From: Micractinium sp. NFX-FRZ
Lineage: Eukaryota > Chlorophyta > Trebouxiophyceae > Chlorellales > Chlorellaceae
NCBI GenBank assembly: GCA_029339195.1
Contig: JAPTJF010000113.1
Coordinates: 81,390-145,389 of the forward strand
DNA length: 64,000 nt
Direction: 5' to 3'
Numbering within the stretch: position 1 is the stretch's first letter; each line of letters starts with the position of its first letter. This document shows, one piece after another, positions 54,688-64,000 of this stretch. The notes beneath the pieces were generated by a model that was not told where the DNA came from, searched no databases, and worked only from the letters and a program-made list of their open reading frames with translations. Made by a program: the position numbers and the translations under genes.

Positions 54688-55434
54688 CCTGCAGATGGTG
54701 GGGCAGGCATATGAAGGGTTCAGGGGCTAGCTGGGGGGGGTGGGTTGGGGGCCCCCGGCATGATGAGGTGAGAAGCGAGGTGAGTGCGCCGAGAGCGGCG
54801 GATAACGCCAAGCAGGCGCTTGCGGCATGGCTGGAAGCTGGCGGCTGGCGAGCGCTGCGCTGACATGCCCCACAGAGCCGTCTTGAAGGGAGGCGAGACG
54901 CGTAGAAGGAGCTTCCGGCTGCCAAGGGGCACAGAAGCTGGAGGCTGGGATGCAGCAACCCCCGGGGGCCGCACCAGACCTGCCTGGCTGCGGAACCCCC
55001 GTCCGCGGCCCGTGCCCTCACCTCTGGGGTTTGTGGGGCCTGTGCGGGGGGCGGCAAGCCTCGGGCGAGAAGCGCGGGCGACGAGTGGTAGGGAATGCGG
55101 GCGTAACGAGAGAGGAGCGCAGCGCGTGTGCTGCTGCCGATGCGAAATGGAGTGACAAGGAGTGGCCTGTGAGGCGGACGGAGGTTGAGGCTGTCGTGCG
55201 GCGAGATTTTGCTTGGCTGTGCAGGGGGCGGGAGAAACTTCCACCTGCATGGGGAACCCCGGCGTCGCCCTGCGCCCCTTCCGACGCGCCAATTTCACTC
55301 CAAACGACTTGCAACAATTGCCAGAGTAGCCCGCGGCCCCCAAGCCACGCCGCAGTTTTTGGTCTCCGATCAGACAGAAGCGAAGCATTGCACAGGCTGC
55401 CCATCCCCAATACTGTGGCAGCTAGCACGCCAAG
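54688..55434. promoter_or_regulatory. Divergent promoter and 5' UTRs, CONSTANS-like / CCT8
   Basis: 747 bp between starts. It probably contains a 5' UTR intron of the CONSTANS-like gene (minus, 55021 to 54689), given a consensus donor, a consensus acceptor and a pyrimidine tract. Long ORFs here are open only because of GC content. Confidence 0.45.
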
Positions 55435-58400
55435 ATGGCGATGGGGATGCCTTACGGCCTGCAGGTGCGGCCTCCGTTCCAAATTCCTCTCGACGGCGGC
55501 CTGGATGTCGCTGCATCGGCGGCAGGAACCACATGGATAGATTGAATTACTGGATCTGCACGCGCCCTGAGCGCCGCGCCCACCGTGGCAGTCGTCGTTG
55601 CTGAACCGCTGCCGCCGCCGCCGCCACCGCCTTCCCGCCGCTGCAGGCCATGCTCAAGGACGGGCACAAGCACCTGTCCGGGCTTGAGGAGGCGGTGATG
55701 AAGAATATCGAGGCATGCAAGGGCCTGGCGCAGATCACACGCACAAGCATGGGCCCCAACGGTGCGGCTGCGCGCGCTGCTGGCAGTGCCCGCCCCGTTG
55801 CCGCCCGCGCTGTCTGCACCCCCCCAGCCTGGGCTAGCACCCACTTGCTGCCCCCTGCACCCACCCCTGCAGGCATGAACAAGATGGTGATCAACCACCT
55901 GGAGAAGCTGTTTGTGACCAGCGACGCCAGCACCATCACTCAGGTGTGCAGGTGCTAGCACTGTGTGCCACGGCCGTGCCGACCTTGTGAGGGAGTGTTT
56001 CTGGGCCGTGGCCAGGGTGCCTGCCCAAGTTCCTCGTGTCACCTGTTTTCCAAGCTCATCCACGCCGTGTTTGCTTCGTCTGCTCTATTTTCTCTGCAGG
56101 AGCTGGAGGTGCAGCACCCGGCGGCCAAGCTTCTGGTCATGGCGGCACAGGCGCAGCAGCAGGAGATTGGCGATGGCACCAACATGGTGGGTGCAGTGCC
56201 CCTGGTGCCCTCGGTGTTGTAAGCAGGGCCGTTGTCCAAGCCAGGGTGGTGCCAACTGCAAGGGCAGTGACGCCCGCCGCCGCCAGCCAGCGCGGCCGCT
56301 TGTCTAGGCGCCACATCTGCCCCAGCTGCACCCGCCCGCTGCCCTGCCCACCACCCCGCACACCGCCCCTCCACCACTGCCCCTGCAGGTGCTGTCGTTC
56401 GCGGGCGAGCTGCTGGGCAATGCGGAGACGCTGCTGCGCGACGGGCTGCACCCCACAGAGATTGCGGATGGCTACGCCAAGGCGGGCGCCAAGGCGCTGG
56501 AGATCCTGGACACACTGGTGGTGGCCGGCACGGGTGGGTGGTGGGGTCACACAGGGTGTTACCTGCTCACCCTCCGAACCCAGGCAGCACGGTTGTGGGC
56601 AGTGGGTTGTGGGAGATGGTGAGGCGGGAGGCGGGAGCCAAGGCCCTGGGGATCTCAAACCCTCCTGGCAGTGCCTGGTGGTGGGGCTGTGTTGGGGTGT
56701 GCGTGTCGAATGACCCCCGAAAGCGCTGGCATACTGACCCCTGCTGGCCCTGCTGGCCCTTTCCACCTGGCACGTGTTGCAGAGACGCTGGATGTGCGCG
56801 ACAAGGCCGCTGTGGCTGTGCGCATCAAGGGGTCCGTGAGCAGCAAGCAGTATGGGTATGAGGACCTGCTGGCACCCCTCATCGCAGGTGTGTGTGATGG
56901 GGAGGGGGCTACAGGGCTGGTGTCATGGAGAGGGTGGCGCTAGCTTGCGGGGGAATGCCTGGGAGCAGCAAGCAGTTTGGTTTTGGAAGGCCTGCTGGGG
57001 TTGTCATGTCGGGTGTGTGCGGTGCAATGCTGGGCCTGGCTTCTGGCCAGGCCGAGGCTTGTGGAGGAGGCTGGTTGAGGAATGCCGTGTACGGATGTGA
57101 GGACTGCTTGCGCGGATCCCTTCTGGTGAGTTAAGAGGGCTGAGTTTGGCCATGCTGGTGGCGCCACTCGTGCCTCAAACCTGCCCCGCTCCGCTCGCCA
57201 CCCGCCGCGCCCGCAGAGGCCTGCATCGACGTGTGCCCCAAGAACCCCCACAACTTCAACGTCGACAACGTGCGGGTGGTGAAGATCAACGGTGAGGGAG
57301 GGGCGGGGTGCAGGGCAGCTGCTGCAGCAGCATTGAGGGAGGGGCTGAAGCCAAGGCCGGCTGGGGCAGTGCGCTGCCGCTCTGCCGCTCCCTTGCGCAG
57401 GCTGCGCAAGCACGCTCGCCCGCACTTGCGGGGCTGCCGCTCATTCTTGCTCTGCTTGTCCCCGTCTGCTCACTCTTCTCCCAGCCTGCAACTTCAATCC
57501 CACACCTGCCTGCAACCCCCAGCGATTGCCCCTCCCTGCTGCAGGCGGCGGTGTGCATGGCTCCTGCGTGGTGAAGGGTGGGGTGATGCCTCCCTCCCAC
57601 CCTCCCCGCCTGCTCTCTGAACTTCTCAACATGCTGCACCCTGCCCTTCTTGCAGGCGGCGGCGTGCACGACTCGAGCGTGGTCAAGGGCATGGTGCTGA
57701 AGCGCGGCGTGGAGGGCAGCGTGACGGCGGTGACGGACGCCAAGGTGGCGGTGTTTGCGCAGGGGGTGGACACCAGCAGCACAGAGACCAAGGTGAGGGG
57801 GAGGGCCGGGTGCGGGAGTGGTGGCAGGGGGAGGGGCAGTGGCGGTGTTCGACTGGCTGGCGGGATGCGGCATGGGCGCGGCCTGCTGACGGCGGCCACG
57901 CGTGCCCACCCGCCATTGTTGCGCCCCAGTGCCTAACGCGGGTGTGTTTCCAGCCTTTGTCTTCTGCTCACGCTGCGGCGCTGGCCGCAGCCCCGCCCCC
58001 CGACTCCCATCTTGCTCCTCCCCCTCCCTCCTGTGCCCCCCTACTGCGACTCTGCAGGGCACGGTGCTGATCCGCAGCGCCGCTGAGCTGGAGAATTACA
58101 GCAAGAGCGAGGAGTCGCGCATTGAGGAGATCATCAAGTCGATCGCGGGTGAGCTGAGTTGCCCAGGCTCACCCCAGGTTCCGTGGTTTGGTTCACTGGC
58201 CTCGTTGCTGCCTCTCTTGGGAAAGGGCTCAGGGGTGGGATGCCCAGGTAGGTGGCTGGGGGCACCACATCAGGGAGCCGATCAAGTTGCACAACTGGTG
58301 GCTGGGCGGGACGGCGTGGTTGGTGTGTGCAAGGAGTGTGGGAAGGCTGGCAAGCAGGCGCGGCATGGAGGGCATCAATGTTTTCCAAGTGGGCTTGCCT

Positions 58401-60833
58401 TCGGCTTTGCTGAGCATGCGGTTGCGACTGCGGGACAGGTTCAAGGGTGGAAGGGCAGCGGCATGCCCCGTCGTCCAACCCATCCACCCTCTTCCACCTC
58501 AACCATCTCCCATGCACCCCCCCCCCTGTCTGCCCTCTGCCTCTGCGCTGTCCCCCGCCTTACTCCAACCCCTGTGCTCCCTCCCCCCCTACCATCCCCT
58601 CCATCCCCTTCCCAGACGCCGGCGCCAAGGTGGTTGTGGGCCACCAGGCGTTTGGTGAGATGGCGCTGCACTTCATTGAGAAGTACGGCATGATGGCCAT
58701 CAAAGTGCCCTCCAAGTTCGACCTGCGCCGCTTCTGCCGCGCCACAGGTGCGTGCGCGTGGCCCAGGCCTTTGCTGCTCAGTTGGATGTGGGGTGTGGGG
58801 CGCAGGAGCAGCTGCCTCCAGCTTGACTTTGCGCTGCTCCTGCCGCGCTTCACTGTGAGCGAGGTTGTGAGTGTGGGCGGATGCGCAGTGGTGGGGATGG
58901 CGCGTGTGGCGTGTGTGTGTGTGTGGTGGTGACATGCACAGCAATCACAGCCTTTGCTGCAGCAGCAGCAGCAGCAGCAGTTTGTTGTGTGCATGCTCTC
59001 TCTTGAAAACCGTCCCCGCCCGTCCCCGCCGCCCTCCCGCTCCCCATGTGTGTGTCCCTCCCCCCAACCCCTTCCCACCCCGGACCCACCCCCCGTCCCG
59101 CTCCCGCCCCCACTGCCCGCTGCAGGCGCGACCGCGCTGGTCAAGCTGCAGGCTCCCCAGGCCGATGAGCTGGGCTATGCCCGTGAGATGACGGTGAAGG
59201 AGATTGGAGGCACCAAGTGCATGGTGCTGCAGCAGGACAGCAGCATGGGGCAGATCAGCACAGTCGTGCTGCGCGGCAGCACCGACCAGGTGGGTGGGCA
59301 GGCTGGCGGCATTGGGCTGTGCAAGGGGGTGACGGGGATGCACAGGTGGCAGGAAGACTAAGCGACTCAGGGCCGCAGCGCCAGTGGTGCAGCCTGGGGG
59401 CTGCGCAGGGGCGTTGCATCGAGGGAAGCGTGGGTGGCGCGGGCTGCAGGCAAGCCGCGGTGCGCGGTGCAGACAGGGCGGCTGGTGACTGTCATGTCAT
59501 GGCTGGTCCGCCATGCCTGCCCACTCCCCTCCCCCCTCTGCTTTTCCTGCCTTCTCCCCTCCTCCCTGCCCTGCCCCGCCCGCCGGCATCCTTCCAGCCC
59601 TGCCCTCCCTCCTGCCCCCTTCCTTATTCTCCCGCCTCACTGACCTGACGTTGGTATGCCGTTTGTGTGTTTGTTTGTTTTATCTGGCGCAGATGCTGGA
59701 CGACATTGAGCGCGCCGTGGACGCCGGCGTGAACAGCTTCAAGATGCTGGGCAAGGATGCGCGCGCTGTGCCCGCCGGCGGTGCCACCGAGATCGAGATC
59801 GCCCGCCAGCTGCAGCAGTTTGGACGCAAGGTGTGTGGGGTCACCCGGGTGGGGGTGGGGTAAACAGTTGTGGGTGAGAGCTGGAGTGCACGCTTCCCGG
59901 GTGCACGACAAGAAACCACAAAGCTGCACGCCACCCCAGGCCTCCCGCTGCACCCATCTGTGGTCCGTGTCCCCTGCTCTGCTCCACCCTGCCACGTCAC
60001 ACTCCCACAATGAGGGCGGCCTGGACCACTGCTTAGTCACGCGCAACGCGCAAGGGCGCACCACACCTGCCTGTGCACGTATGGTTCCCACCCTGCTGCT
60101 TACCACCCCGCCCTGCTTGCCTGCTTGCACCGCCCCGTACCGCCCCCGCAGGAGACGGGCCTGGACCAGTACGCAATCATGCGGTACGCTGAGGCTCTGG
60201 AGGTGGTCCCCCGCACCATTGCCGAGAACAGCGGGCTGCCCGCCACCGACACCATTGCGGCGATGTACAATGCGCACGCCAGCGGGCAGACGATGGCGGG
60301 GCTGGATGTGGAGACGGGTGAGGGGTTGCTGTTGTTGGGGTGCCTGGGCTGGGAAGGCGGGAAGAGGAGGGGAGCGGAAGGGTTGGGCAACGTTTTGCTG
60401 CAGGCCCCGTCAGAGGGCAGGGGCTGGGCTGCGGTCAGGGTGCAGATGAATGGTGAGGAAGGGATGCCATGTGCAGCGTGTGGAGCCGGCCCGAAGCTGC
60501 TGCCACCTGCCTGGCCAGTCTGCACCTCCCCGCTGCCTGCCCCGCCCCCCTGCCGGGCAGCCGTCCCTCCCTTCTTGGCTGGCCCCCCCTCAGCTCCACT
60601 CCCTGCATTCCCAACCCTCACTACCCTTCCTGTGCCCCGCTTGATTGCCCGCAGGCGAGGCGCGCGACCTGGGTGCTCAGGGGGTGTATGATCTGCATGC
60701 CACCAAGTGGTGGGCGCTCAAGCTGGCCACCGAGGCGGCGGTCACGGTGCTGCGGATAGACCAGATCATCATGGCAAAGATGGCGGGAGGGCCCAAGCCA
60801 CGCTCCGGCGGCGCGATGGATGACGAGGATTAA
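55435..60833 (+). CDS. CCT8: Chaperonin TCP-1 theta subunit (CCT8)
   Basis: One of eight subunits of the cytosolic group II chaperonin that folds actin and tubulin. Fourteen exons: 55435-55464, 55647-55761, 55873-55943, 56100-56186, 56389-56533, 56783-56887, 57217-57291, 57656-57792, 58058-58148, 58616-58747, 59126-59289, 59693-59830, 60152-60317, 60655-60833; 1635 nt, 544 residues. The first exon encodes only ten residues ending PYGLQ, joining [16 protein letters not shown] as in other theta subunits. ATP-site motifs are MGPNG (45-49) and GDGTN (96-100); [13 protein letters not shown] and [15 protein letters not shown] are theta-specific. It ends in an acidic MDDED. Three introns carry echoes of neighbouring exons. 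TGTAA lies at 60972-60976. Confidence 0.97.
56630..56657 (+). repeat. Exon-edge echo of CCT8 exon 5 in intron 5
   Basis: 28-bp intronic stretch matching exon 5 positions 56481-56508 with few substitutions. Weaker similarity continues to the exon's CTGGTGGTGG end. Confidence 0.6.
56962..57112 (+). repeat. Two exon-edge echoes of CCT8 exon 6 in intron 6
   Basis: Copy one at 56962-57000 and copy two at ~57087-57112 both resemble exon 6 positions 56835-56875 (GAGCAGCAAGCAG block, then a GGTATGAGGACCTGCT-like block). Both are preceded by a shared GGAATGCC. Confidence 0.6.
57545..57577 (+). repeat. Potential 33-nt cassette exon duplicating CCT8 exon 8 start
   Basis: Flanked by a CTGCAG acceptor and a GT donor in matching phase 1. 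It would encode [10 protein letters not shown], nearly repeating [10 protein letters not shown] from the real exon 8 at 57656. Inclusion would insert 11 residues without a frameshift. Confidence 0.55.
58958..58981. repeat. CAG trinucleotide repeat, CCT8 intron 10
   Basis: About seven CAG units in tandem in the intron between exons 10 and 11, next to a TG-rich stretch. Confidence 0.8.
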
Positions 60834-61355
60834 ACATGAACAAAAGAGCGGGGCTGGCGCATGTCCTGTGCCAGGCAGGACCCACACCCTGCAATCTGGC
60901 ACGCCGAATTACAACACAACACCTGCGGCTGACAGCCCCTCTGCATGCCATGCCATCTGTCTGCCCACCCCTGTAAAGCACGAGACAGTCACGTAACGGA
61001 GACAGTCACGTAACGGAGCCGGTCACAGGGGGTGGCTCTGCCAGCTGTGGTGAGATTTACCCTCCTGGCCACGAACCCCAGCTGGCGCCGCACCCCGCTG
61101 CCAGCTGGCTGCGGCCCCTTTCCCTAGCTGCACGCAGCCGCTTGAAGCGCATAAATGCCGCCAGCATCGCTTTACCGAACATCCCCATATACTTCTGAGC
61201 CGCTCATCGCAAAGACCACACGCCTCAGCACCCCAGCCGGCTCTTGCACACTTGGCTCCATCGGTGGTGCGCAGTATCCCGCATAGAAAAAAGCTCACAC
61301 CCTCGCACATAGACTGAAACCAGCGAGCCAAAGGCGCCACTCACAAGCCACCACC
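60834..61355. other. Intergenic region, CCT8 3' end to secreted-protein gene
   Basis: Holds TGTAA (60972-60976), a likely CCT8 polyadenylation signal, then a perfect 17-bp tandem duplication. About 300 bp of candidate promoter follow for the next gene on the same strand. No exon supported. Confidence 0.5.
60982..61015. repeat. Perfect 17-bp tandem duplication with partial third copy
   Basis: GAGACAGTCACGTAACG occurs twice head to tail (60982-60998, 60999-61015), followed by a diverged partial copy. It contains CACGT, a core of plant G-box-type elements, but function is unknown. Confidence 0.85.
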
Positions 61356-62910
61356 ATGCAGCGCCATTCCCTGGCCGGCCTCTTCCTGCTGTTGCTGGCC
61401 GGCGCCAGCAGCTGTCAAGCGCTGCCCTATGAGATGAGGTTCAGGTGAGCGGCAATTTGCGCTGAAACCGGATCCAGCGGGCGCCGTTGTGCAGGAGGAG
61501 GGGTGTGCCCGCTCGCCGGAGGAGGGGTGTTCCCGCCAGCTGCGCACGGGCGCCGCCGGCAGGGCTGCGCGGTGTAAGTGCTCCATCTCCCACCCCTGTC
61601 CTGCCTGTAGGTCTCGCCGCGCCCTGCGAGAGGAGGTGGTGGAGGAGAGCGGCATTGAGGTGCAGAGCCTGGTGTTCCAGAACACGTGTGAGGACACGGG
61701 GGTGCACTTTGGCCTGCACTTCCAGTGTGACGGCGGCTACGACTGGTTTGGAAAGGAGACCACCGACGTCATCCCAGGCATCTTTGTGGACGTGAGCTGA
61801 GACTGGCTTGAAATAGGGGGGATCACAGCAGTGGCCGTGTTACTGCTAAGGGGGAAGAACGGCAGGAGGAGTGGCAGCTGCCAAGGCCAGAGCCGTTTGG
61901 TTGGGCAGCGCAGCGCAGTGCAGTCCGTGCCACCTGGCCCCCGACCCTCCTCTTCTTCTCCTCCCTCCCCCCATTCACCCTCCTTCGCCTGGTTGCAGTA
62001 TTTCTGCGACAACATCAACAATGGGCAGCCCATCAACTACCAGTACGCACCCCCCGACAACCACATGGACGACCCCGCCGTGAAGGCCGACATTGCCAAG
62101 GGTGGGCGGGTGTTGCATTGCAGGGTGTTGCTGTTGCATTGTGGGGTGGGTTGGCAGAGCGAGCGGGCAAATTGCAGTGCAGGGCAAGTACACACTGCTT
62201 ACCCTGTATCTGGGATCTCCCCAGGCCACAGGAAGGGGACGGCTGGCCAGCTGGCCGACCGGTGCCGGCCCGCCTCCCGCCCTCGTCCCCTGTCCCCTCT
62301 CACCCAGTCCTCCCTGTCCCTAAACTTCAGTCTTTCTTGGCACCTTCCCCCCTCCCTGCAGGCGTGTGCTTCAACGAGGAGATCATGCTGCGCTACCCTG
62401 GCTGGCAGGGGCGGGGCCCCCAGCCCTCACTGGACCTCGACTTCCCCAACGGCACAGTTTGGGACATGTATGTGACGGTGCACCAGGAGGAGCAGTACAA
62501 GCGCGTGGTGCCGGCCTCTTACGAGGAGCAGGTCTTCCGCCGGGTGGATGCCGGCCTGGAGGAGTGCCAGGAGGGGACCGACGGCTGTGCACGCTGGTAC
62601 AAGGTGAGGCGGGCCAAAGGGGGTTGAGTGCGGGCGGCAACATGAGTGCTGCCCCATTGGCCTGCCCACCACCTCTCTGCCCCTGCTGCCGCCACCTGCC
62701 CGCTTGCTCCCTTGCTGCCGCCACCTGCCCGCTCGTCGCACATGCAACCGCGTGCCAGGTGCTTGCAAGCGTGCCCACCTGTACACACGCAAGGAGCCAC
62801 TGCCCCCACCATCCGCATATTCATGCGTGCCCCACCCCTGCTGCCGCTGCCCGCAGGTGTCTGTGGACCAGCCTGTGGAGTTTGTGTGCGCAGAGGAGGA
62901 GGCGGCGTGA
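61356..62910 (+). CDS. Secreted protein of unknown family, 222 aa
   Basis: I do not recognise this family. Five exons: 61356-61444, 61611-61791, 61999-62101, 62362-62603, 62857-62910; 669 nt, in phase throughout. A clear cleavable signal peptide is seen: MQRHS then a Leu/Ala-rich core ending GASSCQA. The mature part is soluble and acidic and has several Cys (in NTCEDTG, FQCDGG, YFCDN, GVCFNEE, EECQEGTDGCARW and EFVCAEE), suggesting disulphides. It has one NxT sequon (NGT). No catalytic motif or membrane segment is visible, so extracellular or vacuolar location is inferred. The ATG lies in a CCACCATG context. A TGTAA follows at 63151-63155. Confidence 0.8.
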
Positions 62911-63259
62911 TTGAAGTGAAGAGAACACAGTTGTTGATTTGGAGCACTGAGCAAGCGCTGAGTGAGACCAGAGCCCCAACGTGAGCGTGACAGACTGAGC
63001 AAAGCATAAGCACAACCGATATCTCCCCTGGCTGCCGCCGTCCGGCTGCGCTCCCAGTGACTGCGGCGAATACCGCCTCGATTATGAACTGTAGCATTTA
63101 CATTCTCCCTATCTCCCTGATGATTCCTGGCCCACTAGCTGGGCCCTGATCTGTAACATGCAAGCATGGACGCAATCAGTCCTGATCATGTGAAGCATAC
63201 AAAGGGCATCAAGTGGGCACCAACGGTGCGGCAACCGTGTGTGAATGTCAGCATCTACT
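62911..63259. other. Convergent 3' region with overlapping polyadenylation signals
   Basis: Plus TGTAA at 63151-63155 and minus TGTAA at 63102-63098. The plus signal lies beyond the minus one, so the two transcripts should overlap by roughly 50-80 nt. Confidence 0.5.
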
Positions 63260-64000
63260 TCAGCACCCCCCGACCACGCGCAGGGTGCCGGTGAGCCCGC
63301 CCGAGCGCCACAACTGGCGCATTTGCACCTGCGCCTCCTGGTTCGCTTGCGGCGTGCCTTTGGCTGGGAGGGAGACCTCCAGCTCCTGCGGAGCAGTGCA
63401 GGGTGTCCAAGAGAGGAGACGCAAGCGGCGTTGGCAGGCACCGGCTTTCCAAAGCCAAGGCGAACAGCCTTAGGGAAACACGGCAATGCTGCAGAAGGAG
63501 GCTTTGCAAGACGCACCTTCAGCGTTGCCATCTGCCGTAGTGTGCTCTGCAGGTGCGGGGCAGAGCACAAAGAGCCTGTCTGAGAGTTGTTGCCTTCCAA
63601 AATCCGGCTGAGATGTGCATCGTGCAAGTCTTGCAGGCCACATGCCCAACATAGCTGCCACTCGAGTTGACTCACCTCAAGCAGGGGCCACTGCTGCTGC
63701 AGCTCGTAAACGTCCAAGTCCAGGCTGAGGCGCAGCTTCTCAAGGCGGGTGGCAGCTGCCAGCTCAGTGGGGATGGAAGCTGGCTGGAAAGTGTTTCCAG
63801 AGATGTCTAGCTCTGCCAGTGCAGACAGGTAGGGGCCGTCTGGCAGCAAGCTGAGCTGGCATCCTGCAATGCAAGGGGAGCCGGGGCGCGGGGCACTCAT
63901 CAGTGGCATGGCACACAGGCCCACCACTAGTAGATCCAGCTGTCTTTGCACACCACGTTGCACACCAGTCAGGTGTGCATCTGGAAAGTGCACACCCTCC
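63260..64000 (-). CDS. Leucine-rich-repeat protein, 5'-truncated by window edge
   Basis: Two exons modelled in minus order: 63676-63863 and 63260-63385, joined in phase 0; upstream exons lie beyond the window (63864-64000 looks intronic). The first exon encodes an LRR unit, LSALAELDISGNTF, followed by a second, less regular one with LEKLRLSLDLDVYEL. The last exon ends GTLRVVGGC before TGA at 63262-63260. LRR units with LDISGN are common in large algal LRR proteins; partner and location cannot be told. Another small exon between 63386 and 63675 cannot be excluded. Confidence 0.6.

Noticed and set aside
54482..55057. Upstream-extended ORF for the CONSTANS-like gene
   Set aside because: It is in another frame over the B-box. 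The B-box frame starts at 54687, one base after a CAG acceptor.

Overview
The window reads as nuclear DNA of a GC-rich green alga. A chlorellalean (Trebouxiophyceae) relative is the best guess. The reasons are a Rubisco assembly chaperone with a plastid-type leader, intron-dense genes with short GT/GC-AG introns, Ala/Gln/Gly-rich low-complexity tracts, CAG/GCT trinucleotide runs, and TGTAA motifs downstream of several stop codons (the usual chlorophyte polyadenylation signal). No rRNA, tRNA, CRISPR array, transposase or viral gene was recognised. All gene models are manual splice models. Each was accepted because summed exon lengths are divisible by three, phases agree at every junction, and, where a family is known, the joined protein follows it across junctions.

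Layout: (1) 1-2561 (+), 3' part of a low-complexity S/T-P-rich protein. (2) 3483-5312 (-), RbcX-like Rubisco chaperone. (3) 5621-19391 (+), a 26-exon gene for a 3168-residue Sfi1-like protein with a repeat every ~33 residues. (4) 19613-27251 (-), tubulin-folding cofactor D. (5) 27600-30558 (+), WDR5-type WD40 protein. (6) 31461-35909 (+), CDT2/DTL-type CRL4 substrate receptor with a C-terminal PIP box. (7) 36320-40077 (-), mTERF protein. (8) 40311-42438 (+), complex I 23-kDa (TYKY/NDUFS8) subunit. (9) 43068-45593 (-), KH-domain RNA-binding protein. (10) 46140-51776 (+), membrane-anchored GH5 endo-beta-mannanase. (11) 53069-54687 (-), CONSTANS-like B-box/CCT protein. (12) 55435-60833 (+), chaperonin CCT theta subunit. 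(13) 61356-62910 (+), secreted Cys-containing protein of unknown family. (14) 63260-64000 (-), 3' part of a leucine-rich-repeat protein.

Genes mostly alternate in strand. There are five head-to-head pairs (spacers 233-746 bp, likely shared promoters) and six tail-to-tail pairs, some with possibly overlapping 3' UTRs. Shared themes are cytoskeleton and tubulin biogenesis (Sfi1-like, cofactor D, CCT theta), chromatin/cell cycle (WDR5, CDT2) and organelle function (RbcX, mTERF, NUO8).

Two genome-level patterns stand out beyond the gene list. First, GC-AG introns are unusually frequent: 9 of the 118 introns modelled here, several fixed by protein homology across the junction. Second, many introns carry degenerate partial copies of the neighbouring exon's end or beginning, some with working-looking splice sites. 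I call these 'exon-edge echoes'.
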